The notes under the pieces were generated by a model, which searched no databases, was not told the DNA's origin, and was given only the letters and a program-made list of their open reading frames with translations. Position numbers and translations under genes: made by a program. From Apostichopus japonicus (taxonomy: Eukaryota; Echinodermata; Holothuroidea; Aspidochirotida; Stichopodidae), in contig NC_092580.1 in the NCBI RefSeq assembly GCF_037975245.1, positions 18,836,501 through 18,900,500 on the forward strand: 64,000 bases of DNA, written 5' to 3'. Shown piece after piece: positions 26,841-40,333 of this stretch. Positions within the stretch are counted from its first letter, which is position 1. Each line of letters opens with the position of its first letter.

Positions 26841-29800
26841 TGGCAATATCACCCTAATTGATCACAAATTGAATTTATAATCAGTTCCTTATATTATAGT
26901 GGCTACATAGTCTAATGTAATCTACCAAACCAACAGCTTACTGTATGTCTTGAAAGCCCTGGATGGGCCTAAAACAAATTCCAAAGGCAGATACAATTAC
27001 AAGTACTTAAATATTAAAGCAGTTTCTATATACACTGAAATAGAACTAATATAGCCAACATGCTGGTTGAAGTTAAAGTGCAATATGTGAACATTGACCA
27101 AATCGTAATGCAATCTTACGTGCGTATAGGAGCGATTATATGTTGGAATTAAGTACAGTATAAGTAGAGAATTAACGAGCACTACAGGGGATATAACTGT
27201 GATAAAATGTAAATTGTTTTAAAGCAAACAATGTTTCTCGATAATTAATTAGACTCCCATGCGATTGATGATATCACATAGACACCTTATAATCAAAACT
27301 GAAACACGATCAATTTTTACCTTAAGTTTAAAACCTTAAGTTTTGTCAAATTACTGTACAGATGAATCAAACTTGCATTGACATATATACATGATATATA
27401 CAGTACAGTAGTATAGATAAAAAGATAAACCATTTTCTCAGTACGGGCTCTTAAACCAGTAAAATTTTATATCTTTTTCTAGTCTCTTATTCAATATGGA
27501 CAGCCATAAAAAAAAATATAAAAAAATAGGTCTCGGTACTGAACTTTATGTGAAGATCTACTGGTACTAGTTATAGGTTATGTAGAGTTTGAACAGAACT
27601 CGATGAGTGTACTAATGCAAACAGTTTATATAGTCTGTTTAGTTTGCTTAATGCTGTTACATATGGAAATCTCCATCAACCATTGCAAATCACAGGAAGT
27701 AAGACAATATGAATATCATCACTTGGAAACGTGTCTTCAATGTTGATCGTAACCAGCAAATGTTTTCTCTAGATTGTTCACAAAGATATCTTGAGAACTA
27801 CCGAAAATAATCAAAATATGTTTCACATTACTAATCTATGTCGAATTCATTTAAATTATGAATTCATGAATTAAAGCAACAAAATGTAGATGATTACAGA
27901 AGAGGAAGTTGGTGGGATGATAAAGAAAACCATAGAGTCCAAATATTTTTTTGTATTTTGGATCATGTAATTTGGTGAAGATTTACCTGTCATATACAGT
28001 ATTTGCCTTTTTTACATTGTGTGGGAGGTGTGATGTTCTAAATGTTAGAAGGCAGCCACTTCTGACTGGAGACTTACTTCAGATACAGATCATAACTATT
28101 TAAGCAATATCGCAGAAGGACATTAACATCAATCATATAAAAAAATATCATGTAATGATATAAAAATCAGATTTGTGTGTACCGAAATCAGTAAAAAATA
28201 GTATAAAGTACAAATTATGTAAAAGTCTAATTTACAGGTTTTGTGCGTAGGCAGATGTTAGGGCCACAAATCTGCAGGACAAAAGAATACATAGTATCAG
28301 GAGTGCCATTTTTTTAGAAAGCATTTTAATTTTTTTTTAACTTTTCACTCTGATTTTCATGAGAAACATATCGTGACTGAAATTTTTCAAAAATTATCAC
28401 GATATTGAACAAAACATTCATAACAACCATTAAATGAAGCAAATAACAATTTAAACATTTGAGAATCAACTTTTGTACGATATCCATCACTCTTTAGAGA
28501 CAAAATTGTGCGGATTCTGATTGTTACAAAGTTTCGCAGACTTGATACACTGGATACGAAATTACACATGTAAATTTTTTTTTGTAAACCTACTGTAGAC
28601 TTGCATAGTCTTAACAAAGCTACGGTTATTACTGTCCCTTTTTTTCAAAATGGCTATTAAAGTGCCTGCTGTTATTAGTATTATAAGTAAGTATTGTAGT
28701 ATCATATAGCTTCCCTATAGTGTACAGAGTACATTAAGTACTGTGCATTGCTATCATTACGTACCACAAGCATACTGGCATTCTAACAGGTCTTACACAT
28801 TTGAGACGTGGTTCTCCTATACTCTCATTACCAGACATGCACAGCAAGTAACTGTACTACGATGCAATCACAGATGAATCAGAATGCATGCAACAATTTG
28901 CCTGTCAGTGAACAAAAGTGTAATATGTGAAGTCCAATGCACAAGCACAACACAATAGACCTTTTAATTTAGATGTAATATTAATGCTACAGCCATTCTG
29001 GTCTGCACGAGTACAAAAGACCAATTATAACGAACAGTTTCGAAAGTTTCACTCATGCTACAGGGGTTAGTATAAATGTCTAAAAAGCCTGTCACGAACA
29101 GAACGAGCAAACATTGCAGGCTGCCGCAGTCTTGCGTCCATGCAAAGAAACGGTACCTCGTTAACTACTAGAAGATCAAACAACATGCTGGCAGAAAAAA
29201 AACGACTTTCTTCACTCTGGGTTTATGTGACTTAATTGGATTCCCTTTGCAAACCATGGATACTAATGTTGGTGCTTGACCATTTTCACGACGAAAAGCT
29301 GTGGTTTAATGCGTTTGAAAGAGAAGGTCGTTAAACTTAATGTTTGGGTTACGACTTATGGTGCAAACTGTGTGAAACATACGTCAGACGGACGAGGAGT
29401 GTTTGGTTTTGTCATATCCTGTGACCATATTTACAGCATTGATGTGGTGTGTGATTCTTTGCGTATATACAACATAATGGCAACAATGATGGATTGTTGT
29501 TGAATGAAATAGCAAAAGAATGTGTTTTGGAACATATGTTGAAAGCTGCACCTAACTGTACCAACTTATTATAAATTGGATGCATAAAAAATTTAAAAAA
29601 TCATATAAAAATATCAAAAATTCTTAACTGCAATTATAACATTGAAAGTACAGAATCTTAAGTGTCATTATCAGTTTGGACTAACCTTCCCATGCAGGGA
29701 GATGCTTTAAAATGAAAGGTACGATATTGAGGTAAAGGCACAATAACCACAAAAGGAAAGTATGGGACAATTAAAAAAATGAAATTTGCAACATTCTGTC

Positions 29801-30676
29801 CGGTTTATACTACACTATGTTAAACATAAAAGTTCTATAAAAATATTTTTCACAGATTCTGTGTCCATATACCTGCAAAAACTGTGACGTTCGAACCACA
29901 GAGCCGTACATTTCTGGTCAAACAGAATAACAACAAAACAAACTCAAAACAGCCAAAAAAAACAGACATTATAGTCTTTTCTATTTCTTTGTTTCATTGC
30001 AAACAGGTCATTGCGAAGGCGTGATGTGTAATCTATACAAGTGAAATGCAATAATTACATTACGTTTGTAACTACATGTGATGAAGTGACCATTTTTCAA
30101 GGTTATACATGTTATATCAATCACAAAATCACTCTCTGCTCTACATAACCATGGAAACAGGTTTCGTGTGGCTCCTTCACATAACATGGCTATTTTTAAC
30201 CTCCTCTCTGTCTGTAATCTGCCAAGCATATTTCAAACATCTCGGTACAACAATATAGCGTGTCTTTTTTCTTTTTTTTCACTCTTTTTTTTACTTCTGT
30301 TTTTCCTTTTGCAGCCATGGGTTTATCGCACTCTATATAAGGGTATAATCAATTTCTTCAGACATGTTAACTGCGTTTACCTGCGATTGACTTAATAGAA
30401 TTAAAGAATACATAATTATAGTGATTGTTGAAAAGGAGGCCTTCGCATCGGTATGGCTGGCTAAACTTGCATCTTGTAAATTGATTTTTTTTTTCCCCCG
30501 ACTTTGCAGGTGATACCCTGCGCTATTTAAAACTGGTGCACGTCATGAAGAAGATGAGATGGCTTAATACAGCACTGTGTAAATATTTGTCTGGAAAACT
30601 GCATCTAATGTATATTAAATTTTTATGTCTTGTTTTTTAGCATTCCTTAAAGTGCTTGATATAGAAAATATGATGA

Positions 30677-30702
30677 GGGAGGGGGGGAGGGGTGGGGTGG
30701 GG
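30677..30702 (+). other. potential G-quadruplex
   Basis: Five runs of three or more G separated by single A or T bases. This meets the usual four-run quadruplex pattern on the plus strand, which is the template strand for DCP1 transcription. Confidence 0.7.
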
Positions 30703-32205
30703 AATTTAAAGATATAAAATACACTGTTCTATACATCTGGATTATTAGCAATTAGCACAAAGTATGCAAGTAATAAAGTGATTGAGTTTAAAGCAAAGTG
30801 TTCCATACAGCCTTCTGTATTTCACAAAATTGTATTGGCTTGGGAATTGATTACTGATTGTACTTACCTGTCTCCATGTTGTCAAGTCTGCACTTTCCTC
30901 ATTTAAAGACCTACTAAATATATACTGTTTCATAGCACTGCAACTTGCAATACAATATACAAAGCCCATACATTTACTAATTTGTGGGAGAACAATTTCT
31001 TCTGTATCAATTGGAAGTAGGAGTAACTAAATTAATTGTATTTACATGTATCTCTTAAAATTGAGTTCTATATCACATCTCCTCTGTCCATATATCTCAA
31101 TCCTCCCCAAACCCCCTTCTCTCCCTCTCATTGTTTCGCAGTCTATAATAAACATGTACAGGGATTGAGCAATGCTCAACAATCAATTAACACTAGGTTT
31201 ATATATATACACCATGGTAGGGGCCACTCAATGAGGGCAACATTCCTATTGTTTTTTCACAACTACTGTACTATTGCAAATTCCTTGACTGTACACACTT
31301 AATACATAACCTGTCAGAGGTAATATCTAATATTCCTCAACGGTTGCCAAATTATCATTCCTTCCATCGTCGTGTCCAGGCACCAACTGTTAGACAATCA
31401 AAATCAAATTATGGTGAAACTTTAAACCCAATTACTGATGATCATTTGAATCTTTATTTTGAGTTCATTTTTTTTTATTTCCCCGCTTTTCCTTCTTCCC
31501 TACATTTTCTTTCTTCCGCTTTCGATAAAGTAGGTTACAGTTTTTTTTTTTTACATTTGATATTTTCATCATCCACTCTGAATTCCTTGTTCCATCCCAT
31601 GATTGTCCAAGCTGTGAGATTGACAATAAAATAAAGAAAATCACAGCTTATAAAACAGTCTTTAACATGCTACCGTACTATATACCTTGAACATGCCCTC
31701 CTGGCTTCTTACGTAGATGGCAGGCGGGCTTAGTAATGTAGGACGTTCTTTAATTATTTTGGCCTGGTAATCAAGACGGTTGCTGCGTTGAGAGATGGCT
31801 ATCAATACCACATCATCCAGGACAAACCATTGGATAAAATTCAAGGTCAATTAACCTACATTACAACACTATCAAGCAATGTACAGTGCCCCCTATAATT
31901 CACAATTGACAGTCTAATCGAATCATATCTAAGGAAAATTCACATGTATCAAATATGACTCAATGAGGTCAAAGGTAACACAGTTAGATTCAGTTGTCTT
32001 GTCAATTTATATACCTGCACAGTACGTATAACATCACAGTACAGTTAAGTTTTTTTTTTTTGTGGCTTTTTTGTTTTCTTGCATTCACTTCAAGAAAATT
32101 TACAACATTTAGTTGTAAATCTAGTAGAATTCAAGTAGAAAAGAAAACAATCTAACAAGTACAAAATGGGCGAAAAAGGGTGGGAAAACTAGGTTAGCAA
32201 TTCAT

Positions 32206-32578
32206 TGAACTGATACCCATACACGGAATACCCTACACAAGGCGGGAAAAGGGCTGTCCCAAAAACCTTCCCAAATGAAAAGGATACTTAATCGGGCTGC
32301 ACACAACAACTTCAGTATTTCCTTTCTACTTCCGAAACACCAAAAAAAGGTCTTCCGAACGTATTGACACACAAGAAATATCCGAATTTACAAACGAAGG
32401 TCTACGCACTTTCGGTGGTAGAATGAGTCAGGGGGGCATTGACCGGAAGGGTCCAGACATAGAGGGCGCACATGGAAGGCACGTACAGTAGTGTTAAAAG
32501 GTTACCAGTTTATTTTAAGTGCGGTAGAACGAGAGTACTGAAGTTGCGAGGAGATAGGTAGGCAAGGAGCGAAGTAAA
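32206..32578 (+). repeat. donor-like dispersed repeat, long copy B
   Basis: Second long copy of the family described at 15370-15735, in the same orientation. It is diverged by substitutions and small indels and ends GAGGAGATAGGTAGGCAAGG. It is notably richer in CpG (for example GGGCGCACATGG, GGTAGAACGAGAG) than its surroundings. Confidence 0.8.
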
Positions 32579-34490
32579 ATAAAAAAGGCAACGCTTTCAT
32601 AAAGATTCTCACATTAATCACACCTTTATATCTTCAAGATGAGGATGACAAAAAAGTGGCAATAATAATTTGGTGAGGTGTAAGCATCAGATTATAAGTT
32701 TGAAAATCCTTTCATGTTTAATAACTTGAGCATGTAATTAGCCTGAATCCAAAAGAATACAGCACCTCACTTCTCAGTTCACGTGAATTGAAATGAAGTT
32801 TAACAAAAAATTGTCTGTCACTCAAAAAAAACAGTACAATGATGTCACTCTGTAAGTCTAAAAGTATTATTTTTCTTTATATTTTTTTTGTTCTTTTGCA
32901 TCAAATACAGAATTACCAAAAAATAGTTAGATATATGCTACAGTAAAGACTGAGATAATCTATGAAGATAAATACAGATCGCCTTTTATACTGTACTTCT
33001 TGCACTATATACTGTAAGGTGTGCTCACTATATACTGTACATGAGCCATCATTACAAACAACTCATTTCATATACTGTATTATCTCACTCACATCATCAT
33101 AATCATCATCATTTACCGATCTTTACAAAATACTTTGATGTAATGCTAAATATATATGTGTTACGACCTAGATATATGTATACGACCGGCTCGATATTAG
33201 CATATAGTGTCTTTATAAAGATTTGCTGATCGTTAGCAACAAGCATGCTTCTCTGAGCATTATTATAGGCTGCAAAGAAAACAAGCAGGGAGTTTTGTTC
33301 ATAGATTGTTAAGAGATTCCATTCGCAGACAGGGTATACATATGTAGATCTTATATCCATGGTGAGAGCTATCCGCATGCAGCTGTCATGACTAGAGGCA
33401 CAATATTTTGATGTTTTCTCCTTCTGCTCTATCAGGTCAGAAATGTTATAGTTTCTAAGTGACCAACTTTGCTGTTTACAAGCATTATATATGCGTAACC
33501 AACGTGTTTCATGACGTTTAGGGGAGTTAGTGAGACAGCTAGATGCAGGGATAAAGGGATTTTGGCACGCAAAAGAGTGCTATGGGAAGTTAGTGTTGGC
33601 TGAATAACATGCAGATCCCAGAGTATGTAAGCTCCCTATGTCACTTTCAAGGACAAAAGTTCCTGCTAAGGAAATGATTTAAACAAAAAGAATTCAGCAG
33701 CTTTAAAGGTTACATTACCAAGATTTGTTTCAACTGATGTGGCTTATAAAGCAATCAAATGTCTTTAATTTGATTATTTAAAATAGCAAAAGAAAACAAA
33801 AAAAAAACATCAACAGTAGATAGCAGCTTAAAAACAATGATAACAGAAGCCTCCAAAGGTAAGCTTACAATTGACAACTGCAATTCATTTCTTGAAGTCA
33901 GTAAAATCTATGCATGGTCTGTTACTGGCAAAATACTAATTGAACATCTTGAGTGCATAACAGAGACTTTTGACTGAAAGCTATAACTGTATGATAACAA
34001 GTAGGATCGAGACAGCACAAAAGATATCAAAGGTGAATTAACAGATTTAATTAATTTGATAGAATTTATAATTTACCTCTGAACATAAGATTAATAACAT
34101 TACATTTTTATCCAAAAGATACATGTTATCAAACATCAACAAAAGCAAACAATTTACCAAAAACCTGGCTATTTCATGTGAGACATTACTATAATATCAC
34201 AAACCATTATTCACACTGCATACTGTACTGATAATGGAAAGTGAGGTCCCTGCCTTTCTCCATCCTCCACCTCTCTCTTCCCCCTCCTCCAACACACACA
34301 CACTGCATGTCTTTCAGATAGAAGTGTTGTATATTGTACCTCACTGGCCATTACATTCATCGTACTACATTACATCAGACTGAGCCGTTGCAGTTTAGTA
34401 TAATACTGTATATAGGTTGTCAGTTTTTACACATGTATCTATTTCAGTTTATATTATTCTTCAAACAGCATATAAACTTGTAGAAAAGAA
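32579..34490. other. intron segment without genes
   Basis: AT-rich. Contains four TATACTGTA strings within 93 bp (32987-33079) and a small CATCATCAT run (33092-33112). No coding or RNA signal. Confidence 0.6.
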
Positions 34491-35070
34491 TAATACATGT
34501 TACTGTAACTGAAGGCATGTTTACACCATACATTACTTTAGTATTCTTCAATAATACATGTTACTGTAACTGAGGGCATGTACACCATACATCACTGTAG
34601 TATTCTTCAGTAATACATGTTACTGTAACTAAGGGCATGTACACCATATATCACTATAGTATTCTTCAGTAATACATGTTACTGTAACTAAGGGCATGTA
34701 CACCATACATCACTGTAGTATTCTTCAGTAATACATGTTACTGTAACTATTAACTAAGGGCATGTTCACCATACATCACTATAGTATTCTTCAGTAATAC
34801 ATGTTACTGTAACTAAGGGCATGTTCACCATACATCACTGTAGTATTCTTCAGTAATACATGTTACTGTAACGGAGGGCACGTATACATCACTATAGTAT
34901 TCTTCAGTAATACATGTTACTGTAACGGAGGGCATATATACACCATACATCACTGTATAGTATTCTCCAATATTACATGATACTGTAACTGAGGGCATGA
35001 ACATACACCATACATCACTGTAGTATCCTTCAATAATATGTGTTACTGTACCTCAAGGCATGTACACAGT
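34491..35070. repeat. 59-bp minisatellite, about 9.5 copies
   Basis: A tandem array with a unit of about 59 bp, beginning TAATACATGTTACTGTAAC, passing through GGGCATGTACACCATACATC and ending ACTGTAGTATTCTTCAG. Nine near-complete copies and a tenth partial copy are visible. Copies 2-6 are the most alike. The fifth has a 7-bp insertion (ATTAACT), copies 7 and 8 share CGGAGGGCA, and the outer copies are the most divergent. A half unit (ATTATTCTTCAA) sits just upstream at 34451-34464. The graded divergence fits expansion from the middle by unequal exchange. Confidence 0.95.
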
Positions 35071-36044
35071 ACTGAAGTACTTCACATCAATTTGTACCTC
35101 ACTGACCTTTCGATCTTCAAACATCAGTCTTGTAAGTGTTCATCATTCCATTAATTGGCATTACAATATTGTGTATCCCTTATCTCAGTCTATGCTAATT
35201 GCAGATCGTTATCTATGTATTAAACAAAATTGCTGGGAATTTTTCTGCATCAACATTATGTCAAAAAAATAAGAAGCAATAAGAGTAGATAGCACCTTAA
35301 ATGACCAGTCTGTGTGTTAGACTAGGTATTCCAGCCACTTCCATCGATGAGCCTCTCCAACACATAAAATGGTGTAAGAAATGTAACCAACTTTGATGGA
35401 TTACTTCCTTTATTTTTGGGGATGCGACAAATCAAAATTTTGTGCCTTATAACGTTTCATAGCGTGAATTTTAAAACTGCCAGTTCAAGAAGTCAAGACC
35501 TTTTCATAGCGATTTATTCCATCATTCTTGACATTCATGGAAAATAAGCTAATTTATACAAAATCCTATTTCTTATTCTTCCACTCATACAATATGTATG
35601 ATTTCAGATTCTCCTGCAAGGCATCTACATTCATACCTATCGATTTCTTTTTTCGGGCTGTATTAAGTCAAACTCTCTTAAAATATTTATTAGATACTTT
35701 GACTTTTTCTAGCTCTGATAAAGAGGCTTTTAATAATCCATATATTTCTTTGTCAATCAACCGTTTGCCTGGCAATTAATCTGCTCTTCCCCCGTGGCCA
35801 TGTCTAGATCATACACATGACTGATATTACATACAAACAGACTCGGAACGGTTAAGTGTCCGCAAGAACTTCTTTATAAATATTTGTATGGATTGGATAG
35901 GACAGGATACACAGTGTCGGTCAAATCTCGCTACTCCACAGGTTTATGATATATTGTACGTGTCCTTTGACAATCACAGTAAAACTGTGCTTAGAAAATT
36001 ATATTATGCGTACTGAAACATTGATAGGTGGTACCATAGCGGTG

Positions 36045-36440
36045 GTTTGATTTAGTGCCAAGGCCATTGTTATATAGGGAAAACCATTCAATGATAATTT
36101 GCTATGATTAATTACAGTCTTTACTTTAATTAATTACTGTGTGTCATCAAGTTCTGTGGCCAATTGATTTCTCCTACAAAAAGTAAACCGACGATAAATG
36201 TTAGATCCGCTTAATGTAATCAGATTTCATATGTAACAATCTCCCATATGATTCATAAAATAGATTTTTCTACAGGTATATTTCATTGCCAATTTATAAT
36301 GTTTTAGTCATTTTGTTAATATAAGACTGTATTTATCCAGCTACTCATGCCGTCATGTGTCAACAACTTTTCCTTCCATAATTAAGTCATACGGTACTGT
36401 TATGCAAACAAGTTGTTAAGAAAGAGCAGACTGAAACATT
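36045..36440. promoter_or_regulatory. candidate cis-regulatory element
   Basis: Unique-looking sequence with CCATTGTTAT (Sox-like), GATTAATTACAG, TTTAATTAATTACTG, CCATAATTAAGTCA and TTATGCAAAC (octamer-like) within 400 bp. No repeat or coding signal is present. The regulatory role is inferred from motif clustering only. Confidence 0.2.
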
Positions 36441-37816
36441 ACAACCCCATCTATAAATGAAAAATGTGTACATCAATCCAGGTAGCTACCACCTACCACC
36501 ATATTAACATGAAAGACATTTTCAAATGTTGCAAATTATGTCAACACGTAGTCAAGTCTGACAAGACAATCGACAAGCAGTAACTTAAAGTTACTTGACA
36601 TTAACCACACTACTCAAGATTTTAAAACCTAATTATAAGGTTTGCCCTTGGATAACAGAGAAAGGAGCATTATATCCCATAACATGCACATCAAAATCAT
36701 GAATGTTAATATATCACATGACTCATGTGCAATATATTCTTCCCTCTTTGTCTCTCCAATTTGGCAGAATTATGTTTGCCATATCTCCATATTATATATA
36801 GTCATACATATGACTGTATGTTTAATAACATGACGGCTAAACTGATCATCTCCATCTCCACGTAAATGTGGTAATTGATTTCTATCCCAGAAAATGGGTC
36901 AACATAATGTAAACATGTCTGTCTCATTGATAACAATGTGAGAAATGCCATACAACATTAACTATTACAAAATAAAAATGAAAAAAATAACTCCAAGTTT
37001 TGTCAAGAGTGTCTACTGGTAAAATCAATCTGCTTCTATGATTTTCTGCTCCTCAAAGAAAGAAACTCTGGAGAAAATGATTAGACTGCAGGAGAAAATG
37101 ATAAAGGAATGATTTTGGGGAAAACATGTATTAACACACTATTTGATGTATTGTACACATTGATTGTCTGATATTAGCCAATTTAGCTTTACATAATTAT
37201 AGCTGAGATATAAATGGAACATGTAGCTACAGTAGTTTTGGTTTCTAGAACAAAAGTTATTTTTTCCTTTTTATTAAAATATTGTTCTTATTTTTTCTTT
37301 GTCTTCCGGTTAATGTCTCTTTTCTTTTTCTTTGTTGGCAAAAGTAAGACTATACAGTACTTTATAAAGAGATATATTAGGGATGCTATACTCCCTTTAA
37401 TTATATAGTTTACAGTATGACAAGCATGGCTTTACTGTACGTAACCTAATTGCAATTTGCAATACTGTGTAGTATGTACTGCAGTAGCACATCATTACCA
37501 GGCTGACATTTGACTTCAAAATGCCAGATGTACATTTCATTCTCCTACACATATGCTGTGTCAGAAACGGCTCCTTGACAGAGGCTTGACATAGTCGATT
37601 GTGATCAATTTTTGGATAATATTCAATACATTAATATTTAACTTTCATCTCAAGAAATCCAGGAAAAAGTAACAAATTTTGAAGTCTTGAAAAAACTTAT
37701 TTAGGGTGATTACTTCTATACAAAGACATGAAATGTCGGAGCAAAATACGGGAATGAGAATTGAATCAAATTCATAAAAAAAAAAACATTGCGGTTTGCT
37801 TTCACAATTTGTTTAA

Positions 37817-37838
37817 TACAGTACAGTACAGTACAGTG
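37817..37838. repeat. (ACAGT)4 short tandem repeat
   Basis: Four perfect units of ACAGT followed by a partial one. It is one of many TACAGTA/TACTGTA-type strings in the window. Confidence 0.85.
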
Positions 37839-38617
37839 CTGGTCATAAATAACCAACTTTCAACAGTCGTGCAAGCTACTGTTTAGCAAACCTCTCGTCT
37901 GACAGATGCACTGTACGTACACACTGTATTTAAACAGTATACAGACTGACTCAGCGACCAGTCAAAATGTAGGCTCACTTCTCCTAGATCTTTTCTTCAA
38001 TTCGTTCTACGTTATCGACCATTGGCAATTAGAATAATGAGCAACATGTTTGACAGTCTCATTAAAGTTTTCAGCACTCATTCTCAAGTGATAAAAGCCT
38101 AAAGCGCAAGAAAATCAATACAATGAACAGCTACCACCATTTTCTTTTACTTTTCGTGACCTCAAGACTTGGCAAGTTGGCACGAGACACTTAAAGAAAC
38201 GAGGCTGGCAAAACTTCGATATCGTTGTATGTTTAACGAGTCAAATTTTACACAGGTTCTGTATTTTTGTATTGCAACTGCATGGCTATTCTGACGCACA
38301 CATAAGCTAAATGTTTCTGCAACAGCTTTTATCATTTTCAATCTAGCATGGCTTTCATCGATGGAGGTACTGTTTTTGCTCTAATTTTGGAAGAGGAAAA
38401 AGGGGAGGTTGGGGAGTGACATTTCATTGTTTTCATTTCATTGTTTTCTCTTCATTCTTGTTCTGTTTTTTGTCTATTATAGTAACAATTGAGGATTGAA
38501 TTAGCATTTTGAATCAATTTGGCAGCTAAGCTACAGCAATGTTACATCTAAACATACCAAGTATTGAGCAAAATATTAAGGCTGCAATTGAACTGCAGTT
38601 TGTAGGAATGGCAGATC

Positions 38618-38657
38618 AGAGTGACTGTATAGAAGATAGAGTGACTGTATAGGAGGT
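38618..38657. repeat. 20-bp tandem duplication
   Basis: AGAGTGACTGTATAGAAGAT is followed directly by AGAGTGACTGTATAGGAGGT. This is two copies differing at two positions, immediately upstream of a GGAGACAGGTA repeat fragment. Confidence 0.85.
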
Positions 38658-38695
38658 AGTGAGGAGACAGGTATGCAGAGAGGATTGAAGTCAAT
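38650..38695 (+). repeat. end fragment of donor-like repeat
   Basis: GTAGTGAGGAGACAGGTATG followed by CAGAGAGGATTGAAGTCAAT reproduces the terminal block of the family. Confidence 0.6.
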
Positions 38696-39545
38696 TAAGA
38701 TGTAATATCCTTGCTTTGTTAATCAAAGATCACAAATGTGTCATAATAATAATTTACACAACACGTACCATTGGATTTTGGCTAAATTTTTGGCCAAATG
38801 TTGCTAAATTGCTTGTTAGTATATATACTGTAGCAACATGAACAAACCAAGTGTTATGTATTGTTATTTCATATTGAAGAAACTTGAATGATCTGCAGTA
38901 GGAATGAGACAATGGCATTACATAATTATCATCTTTCTAATATTGAGAATTAAGCTATGCAAGATGGTCAAATTGCTATATATACAAGTTCAAAGGTCTG
39001 TATCATAATTTTTCACATATAAGCCACAGTCTTAGTTTTTTTCAAGTGACATAATTGAGAGACTTTAAGTCTGCTCCACAATATTAATCCCTGTTCAACT
39101 CATCAATACGCTGCTTTGTGTATGGCACACTTCTATTTTACATACAGAATAAAGCAATTGTAAACATTTAAATTGGGAAAGGTCTATTTATGGTAATATG
39201 TGATGTTTCCACAGTGGTATTTCTTCAAAGCTGATAACGTCGGGCCGATGGAGGTTTTGCTGTGAAACCGCAGGCTTACCAATGCTGTCGACAATTTCAC
39301 ACTTCCACCTAGAAAAAGCATTGGATAATCCTCTGTAATTCCAGATGATACTGTATTTCTGTGTACTAAGTTACCATGATGCTTAGGATTAACATTTATC
39401 AACACACAAAATATCACTCTATAACCTGTTACAGTATGTCACGTGAATGTCATGTCATCTCTTAACACATATTAGTCCATCTCTTGTCGGTGGTGCATAC
39501 AACTGTCAAATTGCAACTCATCTTTAGTAAAATAGATAGCTGTAA

Positions 39546-39798
39546 AAATAATACGAGATCTTGTAGACTCTAACAATCCAAATATGAAGTACTTGCATCA
39601 AGTTTCCTTCCAAACGGTTTTCTTCGACAACCAGCTATATTACCGCAAAATTGCTGTGCTTTACGAAAATTCATCTTCCATATCACGTTGCTTGAGCGAC
39701 TTTAGTATCTTCTTATGGAGTAAATTACATTACATACAGTATGTTCGATGCCTTCCATTTTTTTCTTAGCCTTCACCTTTCAATGTTTCGATGAGAGT
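39546..39798 (+). repeat. dispersed repeat pair, copy 1
   Basis: About 250 bp that recur in the same orientation at 42870-43140. Shared blocks in order include ATATGAAGTACTTG, ACAACCAGCTATATTACC, CTTGAGCGACTT, GTAAATTACA and CCATTTTTTTCTTAGCCTTC with ACCTTTCAA after it. There are scattered substitutions. No coding sequence is conserved. Confidence 0.85.
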
Positions 39799-40333
39799 CA
39801 GTACATCTCCATATCAAACAGCTCGATATAAAAGAAATTTAGAAATGATCAATGTAAGCTGTTGACGTTGTTTGTCGAATATATGAGTTGAATTAACACG
39901 ATAGAGACGATGCGTTTTGATTTATTAACATTTCGCAAGGATTGGTAGTTCACAAGAGAAGTGATGTTTGGTGATGCACAGGTAACAATCTGGCATTGCA
40001 AACTGTAATATCTCCCTATACTGAAAGTGGTGATAGATAGGCAACCTATTACAAATGTTGCAAACATTTGCAAACACTTGGTTCGGTATACTGTAGGATC
40101 ACAGCACAGAGTTGATTTTTTGTTAGGTAGAGGTTGCAAGGTTAGGGTTCAAAAAACCACTACTGCTCAACTTTTCATGTGTACGCATGGCACAAAGAGA
40201 TTTACCTTGCTATAGAAATGTCAATGCTTGATATTTATGAACAGTAATTAATCACCTGTATTCATTCAACATATATGACACTACAATCTTCCTTGCCTAC
40301 GACTGTTGGTAATATTTCAATAATGCACCCCAC

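Larger units (their letters stand above)
23761..32205. other. intron segment without genes
   Basis: Apart from the items listed (G-runs at 24253, 26557 and 30677; a repeat fragment at 26805; the candidate element at 26095), it is AT-rich unique DNA. A CpG-retaining stretch at 29000-29500 includes a 75-codon frame (29276-29503) that I cannot assign; I do not call it a gene. A 14-bp GGAGACAGGTAAGT motif lies on the minus strand near 30865. Confidence 0.5.
35071..39545. other. intron segment without genes
   Basis: Mostly unique AT-rich DNA; it contains the candidate regulatory stretch at 36045-36440 and the small repeats near 37817 and 38618. The minus-strand frame at 39184-39417 (77 codons) is unassigned. 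Confidence 0.55.

Noticed and set aside
29881-29905. GGTTCGAAC string on the minus strand suggesting a tRNA gene
   Set aside because: No A box, acceptor stem or anticodon arm can be formed around it. The T-arm has the wrong loop size.
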